A DNA stretch of 64,000 nucleotides, from the NCBI GenBank assembly GCA_030430075.1, contig JAUIGN010000049.1, forward strand, positions 1-64,000, in the 5' to 3' direction. Below the pieces are notes generated by a model. That model worked only from the letters and a program-made list of their open reading frames with translations. It did no database searches and had not been told where the DNA came from. Each line of letters opens with the position of its first letter. Position 1 is the stretch's first letter. Source of the stretch: a bacterium. Lineage in GTDB: Bacteria > Planctomycetota > Planctomycetia > Pirellulales > Pirellulaceae. Shown piece by piece: positions 27,614-36,529 of the stretch. The translations under genes and the position numbers were made by a program.

Positions 27614-29287
27614 GCGCCCGTGGCGCAACTGGATAGCGCATCGGTCTTCGGAACCGAGGGTTGCAGGTTCGAATCCTGCCGGGCGTACTTCTTCTGTCGC
27701 GCGATGCAAAGCGCGACGGGGCGGTGCAGATTGGTGCAAATCGGTGCAGAACTCGCGACCGTTCGCGGGTTTGCGACCTCGCGCTGATCGCCTCTTTCGA
27801 CCGCCCTTCAAGTCCGTTTCGGTGCAAACCGATGCAGACTCATACTCGGGCGATGCGAGCCGTACGGCACCATTTTCGGCACCCGACGGCACCAATACGG
27901 GCACCTTTTCTCTGTCGACTTCTTCGCCCGACTCCGCCGTCCCGCCGTCTTTCTCGGCACCAGCACTCGGTTTTTCTGAACCGTTGCCCTGGTTTGACGA
28001 TGTGTTCCCCGAGTGCGACGACCCGTTGGCTTTGACCTTCCCGTTGCCATTTCCGTTGGCCATTGGCGGTGGCGCCGGCAACGTTTCGATCGCCTCCGCC
28101 TGGTCCATCAAGGCGATGTGTGTGTAGACGCCCATCGTCAATCGGATGTCCGAATGTCGCGCGAGCGACTGTGCTGTCCGTGGCTTCACTCCCACACGTG
28201 AGAGGTTCGTGATAAAGGTATGCCGGTTGGCGTGGAAGTCGGCATACAGCCCGTTCTCGTCGCAATAGGACAGGAAGTCCGACTTCTTCCGCGCCTCCTT
28301 CTCTTCCGGCGTCTTACCTTCTTCGATCCACTTCTTACGAGCCGCCTTTAGATCCGTGAGCATCATCTTCGACGTCCGTCGATCCTTCCCACCCTTTACC
28401 TTGTCCGAAACCGGAAACAACGGCGCGTCCGGCGGCAACTGCTCTTTCGTCGCCAGCCACTCCCGCAATCGTGCCGCGACTTCCGGATGCAGCACCTGCG
28501 TGTCGGTCCGTTTCCGCTTGCTGTAAGCGGCCGCCACGGTCACCGTCGGCGGCGTATCGTCCAGCTTCAGCGAACGCTTCGTCAGACTGCCGATCTCCCC
28601 TTTGCGGTAGCCGGTCCAGGCAGCCAAGATGTACATCATCGCCCGGTCGGGCCCCGGAATGCAGATCTTCGGCTTCCCAGCCTCCGCTGCCTCGATCAGT
28701 CGCGAAAACTCCTCCGTTGACAGCGCCCGACGATCGTGGCGGCGGTCCAACTGCACGTTCAGCATCGCCAGGTGAATCAGCGGGTCATCCGGAGCCCGTC
28801 GGTCGCGTACCAGCCACCGCGAAAACTGTTTGATCCCGCGCAGGTAATGGTTGCTCGTCTGGACGCTCAACCCGCCCGCTCGGCGATCGGCCAGGTACTG
28901 CTGCACGTCACCCGCCGATACGTCGCGCAGGAACGACCATTTACAGCCTGCGACGAACTTCCGTACGTGCGTGCTCACCTCCTGGACATGTTTCGCCGTG
29001 TTCTGTTTGTTCCGCAGGTGAGCCTCAAAGTCGTCGACGTGCTCGTTGATCGGCTGCTTCGCGTGCTCTTCGAACGGGTCGAGCTTTCCGGCTTTGCGAC
29101 GTTCGACCTTCACGACTAGCTCGTTCAGCATTGCCTGAGCCGCGGACTTGTCGGTGGCCAGCGGAACGCGCCGTTCCACGTCGTGCTCGTCGCGGTATCT
29201 GCCCCACCACTTCTTTGACTTCAGTTTGATCTTCTCGCCGGTCCTCGGGTCGCGTTTGACGATCGGCTTCTTGTACAGACTTGCCAT
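27497..29287 (-). CDS. Tyrosine-family integrase of the tRNA-Arg island
   Basis: 596 residues from ATG 29287 (MASLYKKPIVKRDPRTGEK), with GAGGATAA upstream. An N-terminal SAM-like core-binding domain (HVQEVSTHVRKFVAGC) is followed by the catalytic domain with AAWTGYRKGEIGSLT (first Arg), ANRHTFITNL (HxxR), LARHSDIRLTMGVYTH (His and the Tyr nucleophile). The catalytic part ends near residue 400. The rest is a Gly/Asn-rich linker and then the minus-strand reading of the tRNA-Arg gene (PAGFEPATLGSEDRCAIQLR), so the annotated C-terminus is largely an accident of integration. It catalyses site-specific recombination at the tRNA 3' end. The natural C-terminus in the unintegrated element would differ. 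Confidence 0.9.
   Translation of the reverse strand: MASLYKKPIVKRDPRTGEKIKLKSKKWWGRYRDEHDVERRVPLATDKSAAQAMLNELVVKVERRKAGKLDPFEEHAKQPINEHVDDFEAHLRNKQNTAKHVQEVSTHVRKFVAGCKWSFLRDVSAGDVQQYLADRRAGGLSVQTSNHYLRGIKQFSRWLVRDRRAPDDPLIHLAMLNVQLDRRHDRRALSTEEFSRLIEAAEAGKPKICIPGPDRAMMYILAAWTGYRKGEIGSLTKRSLKLDDTPPTVTVAAAYSKRKRTDTQVLHPEVAARLREWLATKEQLPPDAPLFPVSDKVKGGKDRRTSKMMLTDLKAARKKWIEEGKTPEEKEARKKSDFLSYCDENGLYADFHANRHTFITNLSRVGVKPRTAQSLARHSDIRLTMGVYTHIALMDQAEAIETLPAPPPMANGNGNGKVKANGSSHSGNTSSNQGNGSEKPSAGAEKDGGTAESGEEVDREKVPVLVPSGAENGAVRLASPEYESASVCTETDLKGGRKRRSARGRKPANGREFCTDLHQSAPPRRALHRATEEVRPAGFEPATLGSEDRCAIQLRHGRLLSFAQRHQQNRTLRRKLQLGLVGGVLLLLRRAMLRPL
27614..27687 (+). tRNA. tRNA-Arg (anticodon UCG); attL of the island
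   Basis: 74-nt cloverleaf: acceptor GCGCCCG pairs with CGGGCGT, the D arm is GCGCAACTGGATAGCGC, the anticodon stem TCGGT/ACCGA holds loop CTTCGGA with anticodon TCG, and the T arm is GCAGG/TTCGAAT/CCTGC. The integrase gene starts its approach immediately downstream, pointing back at the tRNA, the normal layout for integration at a tRNA 3' end. Confidence 0.95.
27723..27837 (+). repeat. Left-end direct repeats (possible integrase arm sites)
   Basis: GGTGCA starts at 27723, 27733 and 27743, exactly 10 bp apart, and again at 27820 with a variant GATGCA at 27830. They lie 36-150 bp from the tRNA 3' end, within the terminal part of the integrase frame, where arm-type integrase sites are normally found. 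Confidence 0.5.
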
Positions 29288-29371
29288 GCATTTATCCTCG
29301 TAATCTGTTGCCAACAATGGCTTGGTGACAGTGTGCCAGGGATTTCAGAAAGCTCAAGCGAAGCCGGCGGC

Positions 29372-29608
29372 TCAATTGGCCGTCTTTTTCGCTTCCCATT
29401 CGCTGCGTCGGGGGCAGCCCGCCGCGATCCAGTCCCGCAAATCGTCTGCGCGCCACAGCCTGCTGCGCCGGATGCAGACTGGTGTCGGAACGAGTCCGGC
29501 CGCGTCCCAGCTGCGCCATGTTCGCAGCGACTTTCCGCACAACTCGGCGGCCTGGCGAGCGGTGAGCAGCAGTGGTTCGGTTTGAGTGGCTGTCGAGCGG
29601 CGGCGCAA
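29372..29608 (-). CDS. AlpA/Xis-like helix-turn-helix protein
   Basis: About 78 residues if translation starts at TTG 29608; no better start lies close and the ribosome site is weak. The core LLLTARQAAELCGKSLRTWR, then WDAAGLVPTPVCIRRSRLWR and ADDLRDWIAAGCP has the winged-helix layout of MerR-like excisionases and AlpA regulators (ARQAAELCG helix, R-LWR wing, DL-WI helix). It lies 84 bp upstream of the integrase in the same direction, the usual place for a recombination directionality factor. Its 5' end overlaps the ATPase relic on the other strand. Confidence 0.7.
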   Translation of the reverse strand: MRRRSTATQTEPLLLTARQAAELCGKSLRTWRSWDAAGLVPTPVCIRRSRLWRADDLRDWIAAGCPRRSEWEAKKTAN

Positions 29609-30446
29609 TGACCTGCTCGCCAAGCAGCGGCAACGCGATGATCTGCAGGCACAACTTAAGCAGCTCGAAGAGCGCCGTGCCGAGTTGCTGGCCAAGCGGT
29701 CTGAGTTGCTGGATGAACGCTTCGCCATCCGGCATAGCGTAGCAACTCGGATCAATGCCAATCTTTCGCCGGCGATCCGGGTCAGCGTCGTGCAGTTCGG
29801 TAATCCGGAGCGATATGTCCGGTTGCTCGAAGAGAAGCTGAAGGATGCCCGGATCAAGCACTTGATCGTGGCCCAGAAGCTGGCGTCGTTCTGGCCGGCA
29901 GATCTGTCTCAGGCTGTGCGTGAGCGTGATTCGTCGATCCTGGTCGACCGTGGGGAACTCAACCCGGAGCAGGCGTCGAAGGTGATCGCGGCTCTCGCCA
30001 CGCCCGCCACGTTGTTCGAGCTGGAGACGGTCGAGTTGGTGGATCTACCGAAGGTCGAGCTTCGAGACGGTGACACCTACAAGGATTCGTCGGCGCTTTC
30101 GACGGGCCAGAAGTGCACAGCCATCCTGCCGATTCTACTGCTGGATAGCGAGAACCCGTTGCTCGTGGATCAGCCCGAAGACAATCTCGACAACCGCTTC
30201 ATCTTCGAGGCAGTCGTGGACAGCATCCGCAAGGTGAAGACTCGTCGGCAACTGGTCTTCGTCACTCACAATCCGAACATTCCGGTACTCGGAGATGCCG
30301 AACGAGTCTTTGTTCTCGACTCGAATGGCACGATCGCCCGCAAGTCCAACGAGGGGAACGTCGACGACTGCAAGGCCGACATCGTGACATTGCTTGAGGG
30401 TGGTGAGGACGCTTTCAAGGCCCGTAAGTGCAGGTACGCCTACTGA
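29586..30446 (+). pseudogene. C-terminal fragment of SMC-like AAA ATPase
   Basis: 286 residues remain, starting in a coiled coil (LKQLEERRAELLAKRSELLD). The signature LSTGQKCTAILPILLL, the Walker B/D-loop NPLLVDQPEDNLDNRF and the switch VFVTHNPNIPVLGDAERVFV are intact, and the C-terminus looks native. The Walker A half is absent: upstream sequence encodes the Xis-like gene on the other strand. The closest resemblance I can name is the ATPase half of TrlF/PHP-ATPase proteins, several of which are thought to be defence genes. Its stop overlaps the next gene's ATG as TGATG, so the two were once an operon. Confidence 0.65.
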
Positions 30447-31062
30447 TGGACGCCATCATCAATCTCGAAGAAGCCACCGCTTGGCTGCGCGGCACGTCCG
30501 CTTCGGCATCTTGGGCCGAGCGACGCGACCTCGCACGCAGCGTCGTGGAATCACTGGCAGTGGGGCCGGCGAGCAACGGAGGTCTGGCGCTGTTAAAGGA
30601 ACTCGCCAGCGATGCGAAGTGGGAAGTTCGCCGCGAGGTGGCCGAGGGGTTGCTGTACGTCTCGGATTCGGATTTCTTTCACCTGGCCGGTCAACTGGCG
30701 AACGATACGAACAACTTCGTTCGACGGGCCGCCGAGCGGGCGATGGATCGCCGACGTCAGATTGCCAAGCAGGCTGGTGTCGCTCGGCGGACCGTCGATT
30801 AGATCAAGCGGCAGGTCGACCTGCTGGAGAAAAACGCCGGTCCGGCGGCAGCCGCACGGGCGTGGCGGATCTGCGATCGCTACGGCGAACTGGTCGTCGG
30901 TTCGATGGTGCACGACCTGCGAAGCATTCTGACGTACTTGAAGAGTCACTGCCAGACGCTGATCGACGAAGGGAACAAGCGGCGCAAGGCTGCGACGCGA
31001 GTTGGCTCGGACCTGGACTTTCTCGAGCGGACGATCAACGACATGGAGTCGTTCACTCATCG
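30446..31062 (+). pseudogene. HEAT-repeat histidine kinase fragment with in-frame TAG
   Basis: Starting at ATG 30446, the frame encodes a HEAT-like segment (LLKELASDAKWEVRREVAEG, LANDTNNFVRRAAERAMDRR), reaches TAG at 30800-30802, and continues in the same frame with IKRQVDLLEKNAG and a phosphoacceptor-type helix VVGSMVHDLRSILTYLKSHC. That helix resembles a HisKA dimerisation domain. Family resemblance stops around 31062, where a truncated EF-Tu gene begins in another frame, so the catalytic ATPase domain is missing. It pairs with the ATPase relic upstream. I call it broken on the two defects together. Confidence 0.6.
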
Positions 31063-32063
31063 CCTCGCACGTGAGTTACGAGACCGAGCGGCGCGAGTAC
31101 GCGCACATCGACTGTCCGGGCCACGCCGACTACATCAAGAACATGATTACCGGCGCGGCACAGATGGACGGCGCGGTTCTGCTGGTCTCGGCTGCCGATG
31201 GCCCGATGCCGCAGACGCGCGAGCACGTTCTACTCGCGAGGCAGGTCGGCGTGCCCCACCTGGTCGTGTTCCTGAACAAATGCGACCTGGTGGACGATCC
31301 GGAGCTGATCGACCTGGTCGAAATGGACCTGCGTGAGCTGCTCGTTCGCTACGGATTCCCCGGCAACGAAGTGCCGTTCATCCGTGGCTCGGCGATGCTT
31401 GCGCACGACAACCCGACCGATCGGGAGGCGACGCGGTGCATCGACGAGTTGCTGGCGGCGCTGGACAGCTACATCCCTGACCCGATCCGAGCCGTTGACA
31501 AACCGCTGTTGATGCCGATCGAGAACGTGTTCACGATCGCGGGCCGCGGTACCGTGGTCACCGGCAAGATCGAGCAGGGACAGGTCCGCGCTGGCGATTC
31601 GGTCGAGATCGTTGGTCTGGCCGAAACGCCACGGCAGGTGGTCGTGACGCAGGTCGAGACGTTCGGCCGTGTGCTGGACGTCGGCCAGGCCGGTCACAAC
31701 GTCGGTTGTCTGCTGCGAGGGGTCGGGCGGGACGAAGTCGAGCGAGGGCAGGTGCTGGCGGCGGTCGGTTCGATCACGCCGCACCGAAACTTCGAGGCCG
31801 AAGTTTACGTGCTGACCAAGGAGGAAGGCGGGCGGCACACGCCGTTCTTCGACGGCTACACGCCTCAGTTCTTCTTCCGCACGGCGGACGTGACCGGCTC
31901 GACCAGCGTGCTGGGCGACGCCGAAATGGCTATGCCCGGCGACGGAGTGAAGCTGGGAATTTCGCTGCAGAACCCTGTCGCGCTGGCAGACGGTGCCCGC
32001 TTCGCGATCCGCGAGGGCAGCAAGACTGTCGGCTCGGGCGTCGTCACGAAAGTGTTTGCCTAG
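31062..32063 (+). pseudogene. tuf: 5'-truncated elongation factor Tu gene
   Basis: About 333 residues of EF-Tu, from SHVSYETERREYAHIDCPGH through NMITGAAQMDG, FLNKCDLVDD, IAGRGTVVTGKI and GGRHTPFFDGYTP to the native end REGSKTVGSGVVTKVFA. The first ~65 residues are missing, including the P-loop (GHVDHGKT) and switch I, so the product could not bind GTP normally. An open frame back to 31002 would add ~20 unrelated residues encoded by the kinase relic. The copy is divergent from usual EF-Tu in domains 2 and 3 (for example LADGARFAI). No stop or frameshift interrupts it, suggesting recent truncation. A strong terminator follows directly. Confidence 0.85.
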
Positions 32064-32076
32064 CCAGCGACACCGT

Positions 32077-32114
32077 AGCCTCGGGTTCGAGCAATCGAGC
32101 CCGGGGCGTTTTCT
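32077..32114 (+). terminator. Rho-independent terminator after EF-Tu fragment
   Basis: A 13-bp stem (32077-32089 with 32094-32106, two G-T pairs) closes a GCAA tetraloop and is followed by GTTTTCTT. It lies 14 bp after the EF-Tu stop. Confidence 0.85.
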
Positions 32115-32119
32115 TGGCA

Positions 32120-32467
32120 TCACGGCTTCGTTGGGGTTGGCCCCAACCAGAACCATAGTCCAATGGTTATGGAAGCCAGCACGACACCCAGGACGAAACT
32201 CGGCCAGAAGCTCAGGCCGGTCCTGCTGGAGATCGCAAAAGGAATGAAGAACGGCAGACCGAGGGGGACGAGCACGAGGGTTTCTCGTGCCAGCCGCGTG
32301 ATCGCCGTCATCTCGCCTTCTTTGGTCCAGAGCATGACGAAGGCCAGAATGCTAACCAACGGCAGCGTGAGCAGTAACGCACCCAAACGCGGGAAACGGC
32401 CGGACACCTCGGCAACGGCCACGATGACCACTGCCGAGATGCCGGCTTTAATGAACGTCCAGAACAT
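32120..32467 (-). CDS. DUF3147-family membrane protein
   Basis: 115 residues from ATG 32467 with four hydrophobic helices (MFWTFIKAGISAVVIVAVAE, LGALLLTLPLVSILAFVMLW, LVLVPLGLPFFIPFAIS, FVLGVVLASITIGLWFWLG). The pattern FIKAGISA...SGRFPRLGALLLTLP matches DUF3147 proteins, whose function is unknown and which often sit next to metal-resistance genes. It is the last gene of the RND operon, 10 bp after the His-rich lipoprotein. Confidence 0.75.
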   Translation of the reverse strand: MFWTFIKAGISAVVIVAVAEVSGRFPRLGALLLTLPLVSILAFVMLWTKEGEMTAITRLARETLVLVPLGLPFFIPFAISSRTGLSFWPSFVLGVVLASITIGLWFWLGPTPTKP

Positions 32468-32477
32468 GGGAGTTAAC

Positions 32478-32996
32478 TCATTCGTGAGAGTGCGCGCCGT
32501 GCGGCTCTTCCTTAAAGTCGCCGGAGTAGGGAGTCCCATCAACAACGCCAGTAATGGTTCCGGCGTACTCCTGAACCACTCCGAGACTTTCGTGGTTGCC
32601 GACGAAACGCGACGCGGAACCCTCCGGATCACCCTCCTGCGACGCCGCTTTCAACGTGACCTGCATCGCCGGGTCAGTGATGCTGAGCTGAATCTCCTCC
32701 GCCTTGATCGGCACTGGTGTCTTCTCGTCGTCGCCCAGGATAAAGACGGTCGCTTCCTGCTTGTCGTGGTCCACGGTGAATTCGACGTGGTACTTGCCGC
32801 CGCCCCAATCCGCCAGCGTGCCGTCATGCGGTCCGGCACCGTGACCGGAGTGAGGGTGATCATGTCCGTGTTCCTCTGACGAGGACGTGGCAGCCGGCGC
32901 GCTGGACGCCGGTTCGGGTTTCGAGCCATTGCAGCCAACGAAGGCCACTAGTGCGCCAATGGCCAACAGGCTTAGAGTCATTTCAAACTTCTTCAT
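32478..32996 (-). CDS. His-rich lipoprotein, probable periplasmic metal-binding protein
   Basis: 172 residues. A lipoprotein signal peptide ends at the lipobox around VAFVGC. Next comes a short low-complexity linker and a histidine cluster (EEHGHDHPHSGHGAGPHDGT) likely to bind Zn, Co, Ni or Cu. The remaining ~110 residues look like a beta-rich domain, and the C-terminus ends in GAHSHE. It lies 70 bp downstream of the RND pump gene and upstream of DUF3147 in the same direction. It probably buffers or hands metal to the efflux pump. No close family was recognised. Confidence 0.75.
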   Translation of the reverse strand: MKKFEMTLSLLAIGALVAFVGCNGSKPEPASSAPAATSSSEEHGHDHPHSGHGAGPHDGTLADWGGGKYHVEFTVDHDKQEATVFILGDDEKTPVPIKAEEIQLSITDPAMQVTLKAASQEGDPEGSASRFVGNHESLGVVQEYAGTITGVVDGTPYSGDFKEEPHGAHSHE

Positions 32997-33066
32997 CGCT
33001 CACACTCCTTTTCAACGAGTTGTGCCAGCTCATGCCATCGGGCGTGAGAGTGGAAACTGGCGTGGA

Positions 33067-36000
33067 TTACGAAAACACATGCTCCGAGTTGTCTTCCAAT
33101 TCATGCAGACGAACCACCTCAGCGGCGCCTTTGCCGCTGAACTTCCAGAACATTCCAGGGTGGATCAGGAATTCACAAAATGTCGAGGTAACCAGACCGC
33201 CGAGGATCACCGTCGCTACGGGATAGAGAATCTCGCGCCCCGGCTCCTGGCCGCCGAGTACCAGCGGCACCAAGCCGATGCCCGCAGTTAACGCGGTCAT
33301 CAACACCGGTGCCAACCTTTCCAGGCTGCCTCGCAAGACCATCTGCTGGGTAAAGTCTTCTCCCTCTTCTCGCATCAGGTGGATGTAATGCGTGACGAGC
33401 AGAATGCCGTTGCGAACGGCGATTCCGCCGAGCGAGATGAATCCCACGAGACTGGCCACGGTCAGATCCTGCCCGGTGATTACCAAAGCCATGACGCCGC
33501 CAATGAAGGCGGTCGGCAGCGCGTTGAGGATCTGCAGCACAATCCGCACCGAGGGAAACAGGATCATCAGCACGACAAACATGCCGACCACCGAGACGCC
33601 GGCCAGAACCAGAATCAGCGTGGTCGCCCGCTGCTGGCTCTCGAACTGGCCGCCGTACTCCATGAAATATCCTTCCGGCAGCTGGACCTGCGATTGCACT
33701 CGCTGCTGGATTTCGGCCACGGCACTGGCCAGGTCGCGCTCCTGGGTGTTGCAACGGATCACGATGCGGCGGCGCGCGTTCTCCCGATTGACGGCATTTG
33801 GCCCCATGCCTTCCCCGATGTCAGCCAGTTCCCGCAGTTCGATCTGGCCCCGATTGTCGGGGAGGTCGATGCGCAGCCGGCCCAGGTTGGCGTAGTCGGT
33901 GCGATAGCTTTCTTCCAGGCGAACCAGGAGATCGAAACGTCGCTGTCCCTCCAGGACCTGAGACACAACTTCTCCTTGCAGGGCCGTCTGCAGAATCTGC
34001 GCGACGTAGGCTCGCGTCACGCCGTGGAACGCCAAGTCGTCTGACCGGAGTCGAATGTGAAGTTCCTCGGTTTGGCGGATCGGCTCGACGACTGGCGGCG
34101 TCAAACCAGGTATGGGCTGGATCGTTGTTCGTACCTGTTCGGCCAATTGCTGCAGCGTGTCGAGGTCGTCGCCATAGATCTTGATGGCGATCTGGGCATA
34201 GACACCTGAAACCATGTGGCTGATCAAGTGGGCCAGCGGCTGCTCGACTTCAATGTCGACTCCGGGTACTTCTTCGCGCAGTTCGGCCAGCAACTGGCCG
34301 ATCACCTCTTCTCGGTGCCGCCCGGATTCGGGATTCATGCTCAGGATGTATTCGCCGGCATTGACGGGAGCCGCGTGTTCGTCCATCTCGGCACGTCCGG
34401 TGCGGCGAACGAAGTGCAGAATCTCGCCGCTGGCGTTTTGCTCCGACTTCTGCATCGAACGGAACTTGGCGTCGATGATCCCGGAGGCCTGATTCGATGC
34501 ATCGAGCGACGATCCGGGCGGCAGTGTGACGTTTACCAGCACGCTTCCTTCGTCGAACTGCGGCAGGAAGTTGCGTCCTAATCGGGCGAACTGCCAGCCA
34601 GCCAATGCCACGCCAATCCAAGTCGCCAGCAGCAGCAGGGCGGGCCAAGCCATGCTGAAGCGAACAAGGTAACCGGCCACTCGCTTCAAACCGCGGAGCA
34701 GGAATCCGTCTTTCTCGCGGTGCGTCGCCTTCGACTGCGGCAGCAGGTAATACGACAGCACCGGCGTCACGGTCAGTGACACCAGTAAGGACGCCAGGAT
34801 CGAAACGATGTAGGCCACTCCCAGCGGCGCGAACAGTCGGCCCTCGACGCCCGACAAGGCAAACAGCGGAAGAAAGACCAGGATGACGACCGCCGTGCCG
34901 AAAACGATCGCGCTGCGAATCTCCTTGCTCGCTTCGTAGACGACCTGCAAGGCTGGCCGGGGCTCGTCGAGCGTGTTGTTCTCCTTCAAGCGGCGGAAGA
35001 TGTTCTCGACGTCGACGATGGCGTCGTCGACCAGTTCACCCATCGCCACGGCGATGCCGCCGAGCGTCATGACGTTGATCGACAGATGCGTACCGGTGAA
35101 ATGCCCGATGAGCCGAAATACCAGCGTCGTGATGACCAGCGACAGCGGAATGGCCGTCAGCGTGATGAACGTGGTGCGGAAATTCAGCAGAAACAGAAAC
35201 AGGATGATCAGGACCAGCACGGCCCCGATCACCAGAGCCTCACCCACGTTGAAGATACCGCGATCGATAAAGTTCTTCAGGCGAAAGAGTTCCGAGTTCA
35301 CAACGATATCGGCCGGCAACGACGCTTCGGCTTCATCCAGCGCGGTGGCGATCGCATCCGTCAATGAACGGGTGTCGATGTGCGGCTGCTTGACGATCGT
35401 GAAGACAACGCCCGGCCGGCCATTGACGCTGCCATCGCCCCGCTTGAACTGCGGTCCTTCGGTGACGCGAGCGACCTGGCCCAGCAGCACTGCCCGCTTC
35501 TCGTTGACTTTGACCGGGACCTTTTGCAGGTCTTCCAGGACAACTCGGGCCTCCGGACCCAGTCGACCAAGAATGCGGATTGGCCGTTCGGTCTCACCGG
35601 TGACCGCGAACCCGCCACTGGTGTTGATGTTGCTTTCCTGAAGCGCCAGCTCGACGTCCTGTAGCGTGACCTCATACTCGAGCAGTGCGGTGGGGTCCAC
35701 CAGAATCTGATACTGCTTGCGATCGGCACCCTGCAGAAAGACCTCCGCCACGCCGGTGACCTTGAGCAGTCGTGGACGCATGACCCAGTCGGCAGTCGTC
35801 CGCAGTGACATCTGCTGCTGTTCGGCGGACGGGAACCACACTTCATGCACGCGGCCATCGATCGTCACACTGGCTCGACGATCGTCTGGTGCGTGCCTGG
35901 AGGCTCCTTCATGAGCGACCCACAAGGTGTTGTCCACGGGAATCTCGTCCCAGGATTCGACGCGATGTCGGTCTGTCGGATTCCAGACGTGTAGTCGCGG

Positions 36001-36522
36001 TGAACCATCCGCTGCCGGCACGAGTTCTGCGAGATAGCCTGTCTTGTCGATGGACGTGAGCTCCCCGCCGTTGGGACCCGGTTGGCGATAGATCCCTGCG
36101 ATCACGATTTGCCCCATGATCGACGACGGTGGAGTCATCTGCGGGTTAATGCCCTCGGGCAATACGCCAGCCAACGACGACAATCGCTCCTGGACTGTCT
36201 GTCGGGCGGCCCGAATTTCCACGTTCCAGTCGAACTCGATATAGATGACGTTCAGACCGGCCGTCGTCTGGCTCCGCACGGCTTGCACGCCATTGGCCCC
36301 CAGCAAGGCGATCTCGATCGGTTGCGTCACGAGCGTCTCGACTTCCTCTGTGGCTAGCCCCGGACACTCCGTAATGATGATGACCCGCGGGCGGTCCAGA
36401 TCGGGGAACACATCGATGGGCATCGTGGTCGCCAGGTACGATCCGTAGACCAGCATGGCGAGGCTGATCACCACGACCAGCATGCGATATCGGAGCGAAA
36501 ACCGGATGACGGCGTTGAGCAT
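33067..36522 (-). CDS. Heavy-metal efflux RND pump (CusA/CzcA family)
   Basis: 1151 residues with the RND layout: TM1 near the start (MLVVVISLAMLVYGSYL), porter domain, the TM2-TM6 block, a second porter domain, and the TM8-TM12 block ending at VTSTFCEFLIHPGMFWKFSG. The TM4 segment AVAMGELVDDAIVDVENIFR carries the acidic residues used for proton relay. HPGMFWKF near the end is typical of the HME subgroup. Relative to ordinary CusA/CzcA (about 1040 residues) there is an extra ~90 residues at about 147-237. It exports divalent or monovalent metal ions across the envelope with the membrane fusion protein encoded upstream; the metal is not decidable from sequence. No outer-membrane factor gene is present. 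Confidence 0.92.
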   Translation of the reverse strand: MLNAVIRFSLRYRMLVVVISLAMLVYGSYLATTMPIDVFPDLDRPRVIIITECPGLATEEVETLVTQPIEIALLGANGVQAVRSQTTAGLNVIYIEFDWNVEIRAARQTVQERLSSLAGVLPEGINPQMTPPSSIMGQIVIAGIYRQPGPNGGELTSIDKTGYLAELVPAADGSPRLHVWNPTDRHRVESWDEIPVDNTLWVAHEGASRHAPDDRRASVTIDGRVHEVWFPSAEQQQMSLRTTADWVMRPRLLKVTGVAEVFLQGADRKQYQILVDPTALLEYEVTLQDVELALQESNINTSGGFAVTGETERPIRILGRLGPEARVVLEDLQKVPVKVNEKRAVLLGQVARVTEGPQFKRGDGSVNGRPGVVFTIVKQPHIDTRSLTDAIATALDEAEASLPADIVVNSELFRLKNFIDRGIFNVGEALVIGAVLVLIILFLFLLNFRTTFITLTAIPLSLVITTLVFRLIGHFTGTHLSINVMTLGGIAVAMGELVDDAIVDVENIFRRLKENNTLDEPRPALQVVYEASKEIRSAIVFGTAVVILVFLPLFALSGVEGRLFAPLGVAYIVSILASLLVSLTVTPVLSYYLLPQSKATHREKDGFLLRGLKRVAGYLVRFSMAWPALLLLATWIGVALAGWQFARLGRNFLPQFDEGSVLVNVTLPPGSSLDASNQASGIIDAKFRSMQKSEQNASGEILHFVRRTGRAEMDEHAAPVNAGEYILSMNPESGRHREEVIGQLLAELREEVPGVDIEVEQPLAHLISHMVSGVYAQIAIKIYGDDLDTLQQLAEQVRTTIQPIPGLTPPVVEPIRQTEELHIRLRSDDLAFHGVTRAYVAQILQTALQGEVVSQVLEGQRRFDLLVRLEESYRTDYANLGRLRIDLPDNRGQIELRELADIGEGMGPNAVNRENARRRIVIRCNTQERDLASAVAEIQQRVQSQVQLPEGYFMEYGGQFESQQRATTLILVLAGVSVVGMFVVLMILFPSVRIVLQILNALPTAFIGGVMALVITGQDLTVASLVGFISLGGIAVRNGILLVTHYIHLMREEGEDFTQQMVLRGSLERLAPVLMTALTAGIGLVPLVLGGQEPGREILYPVATVILGGLVTSTFCEFLIHPGMFWKFSGKGAAEVVRLHELEDNSEHVFS

Positions 36523-36529
36523 TTTCGAT

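Noticed and set aside
29322..29611. Plus-strand small frames opposite the Xis-like gene
   Set aside because: The minus-strand HTH protein explains the region; plus-strand residues are random-like.
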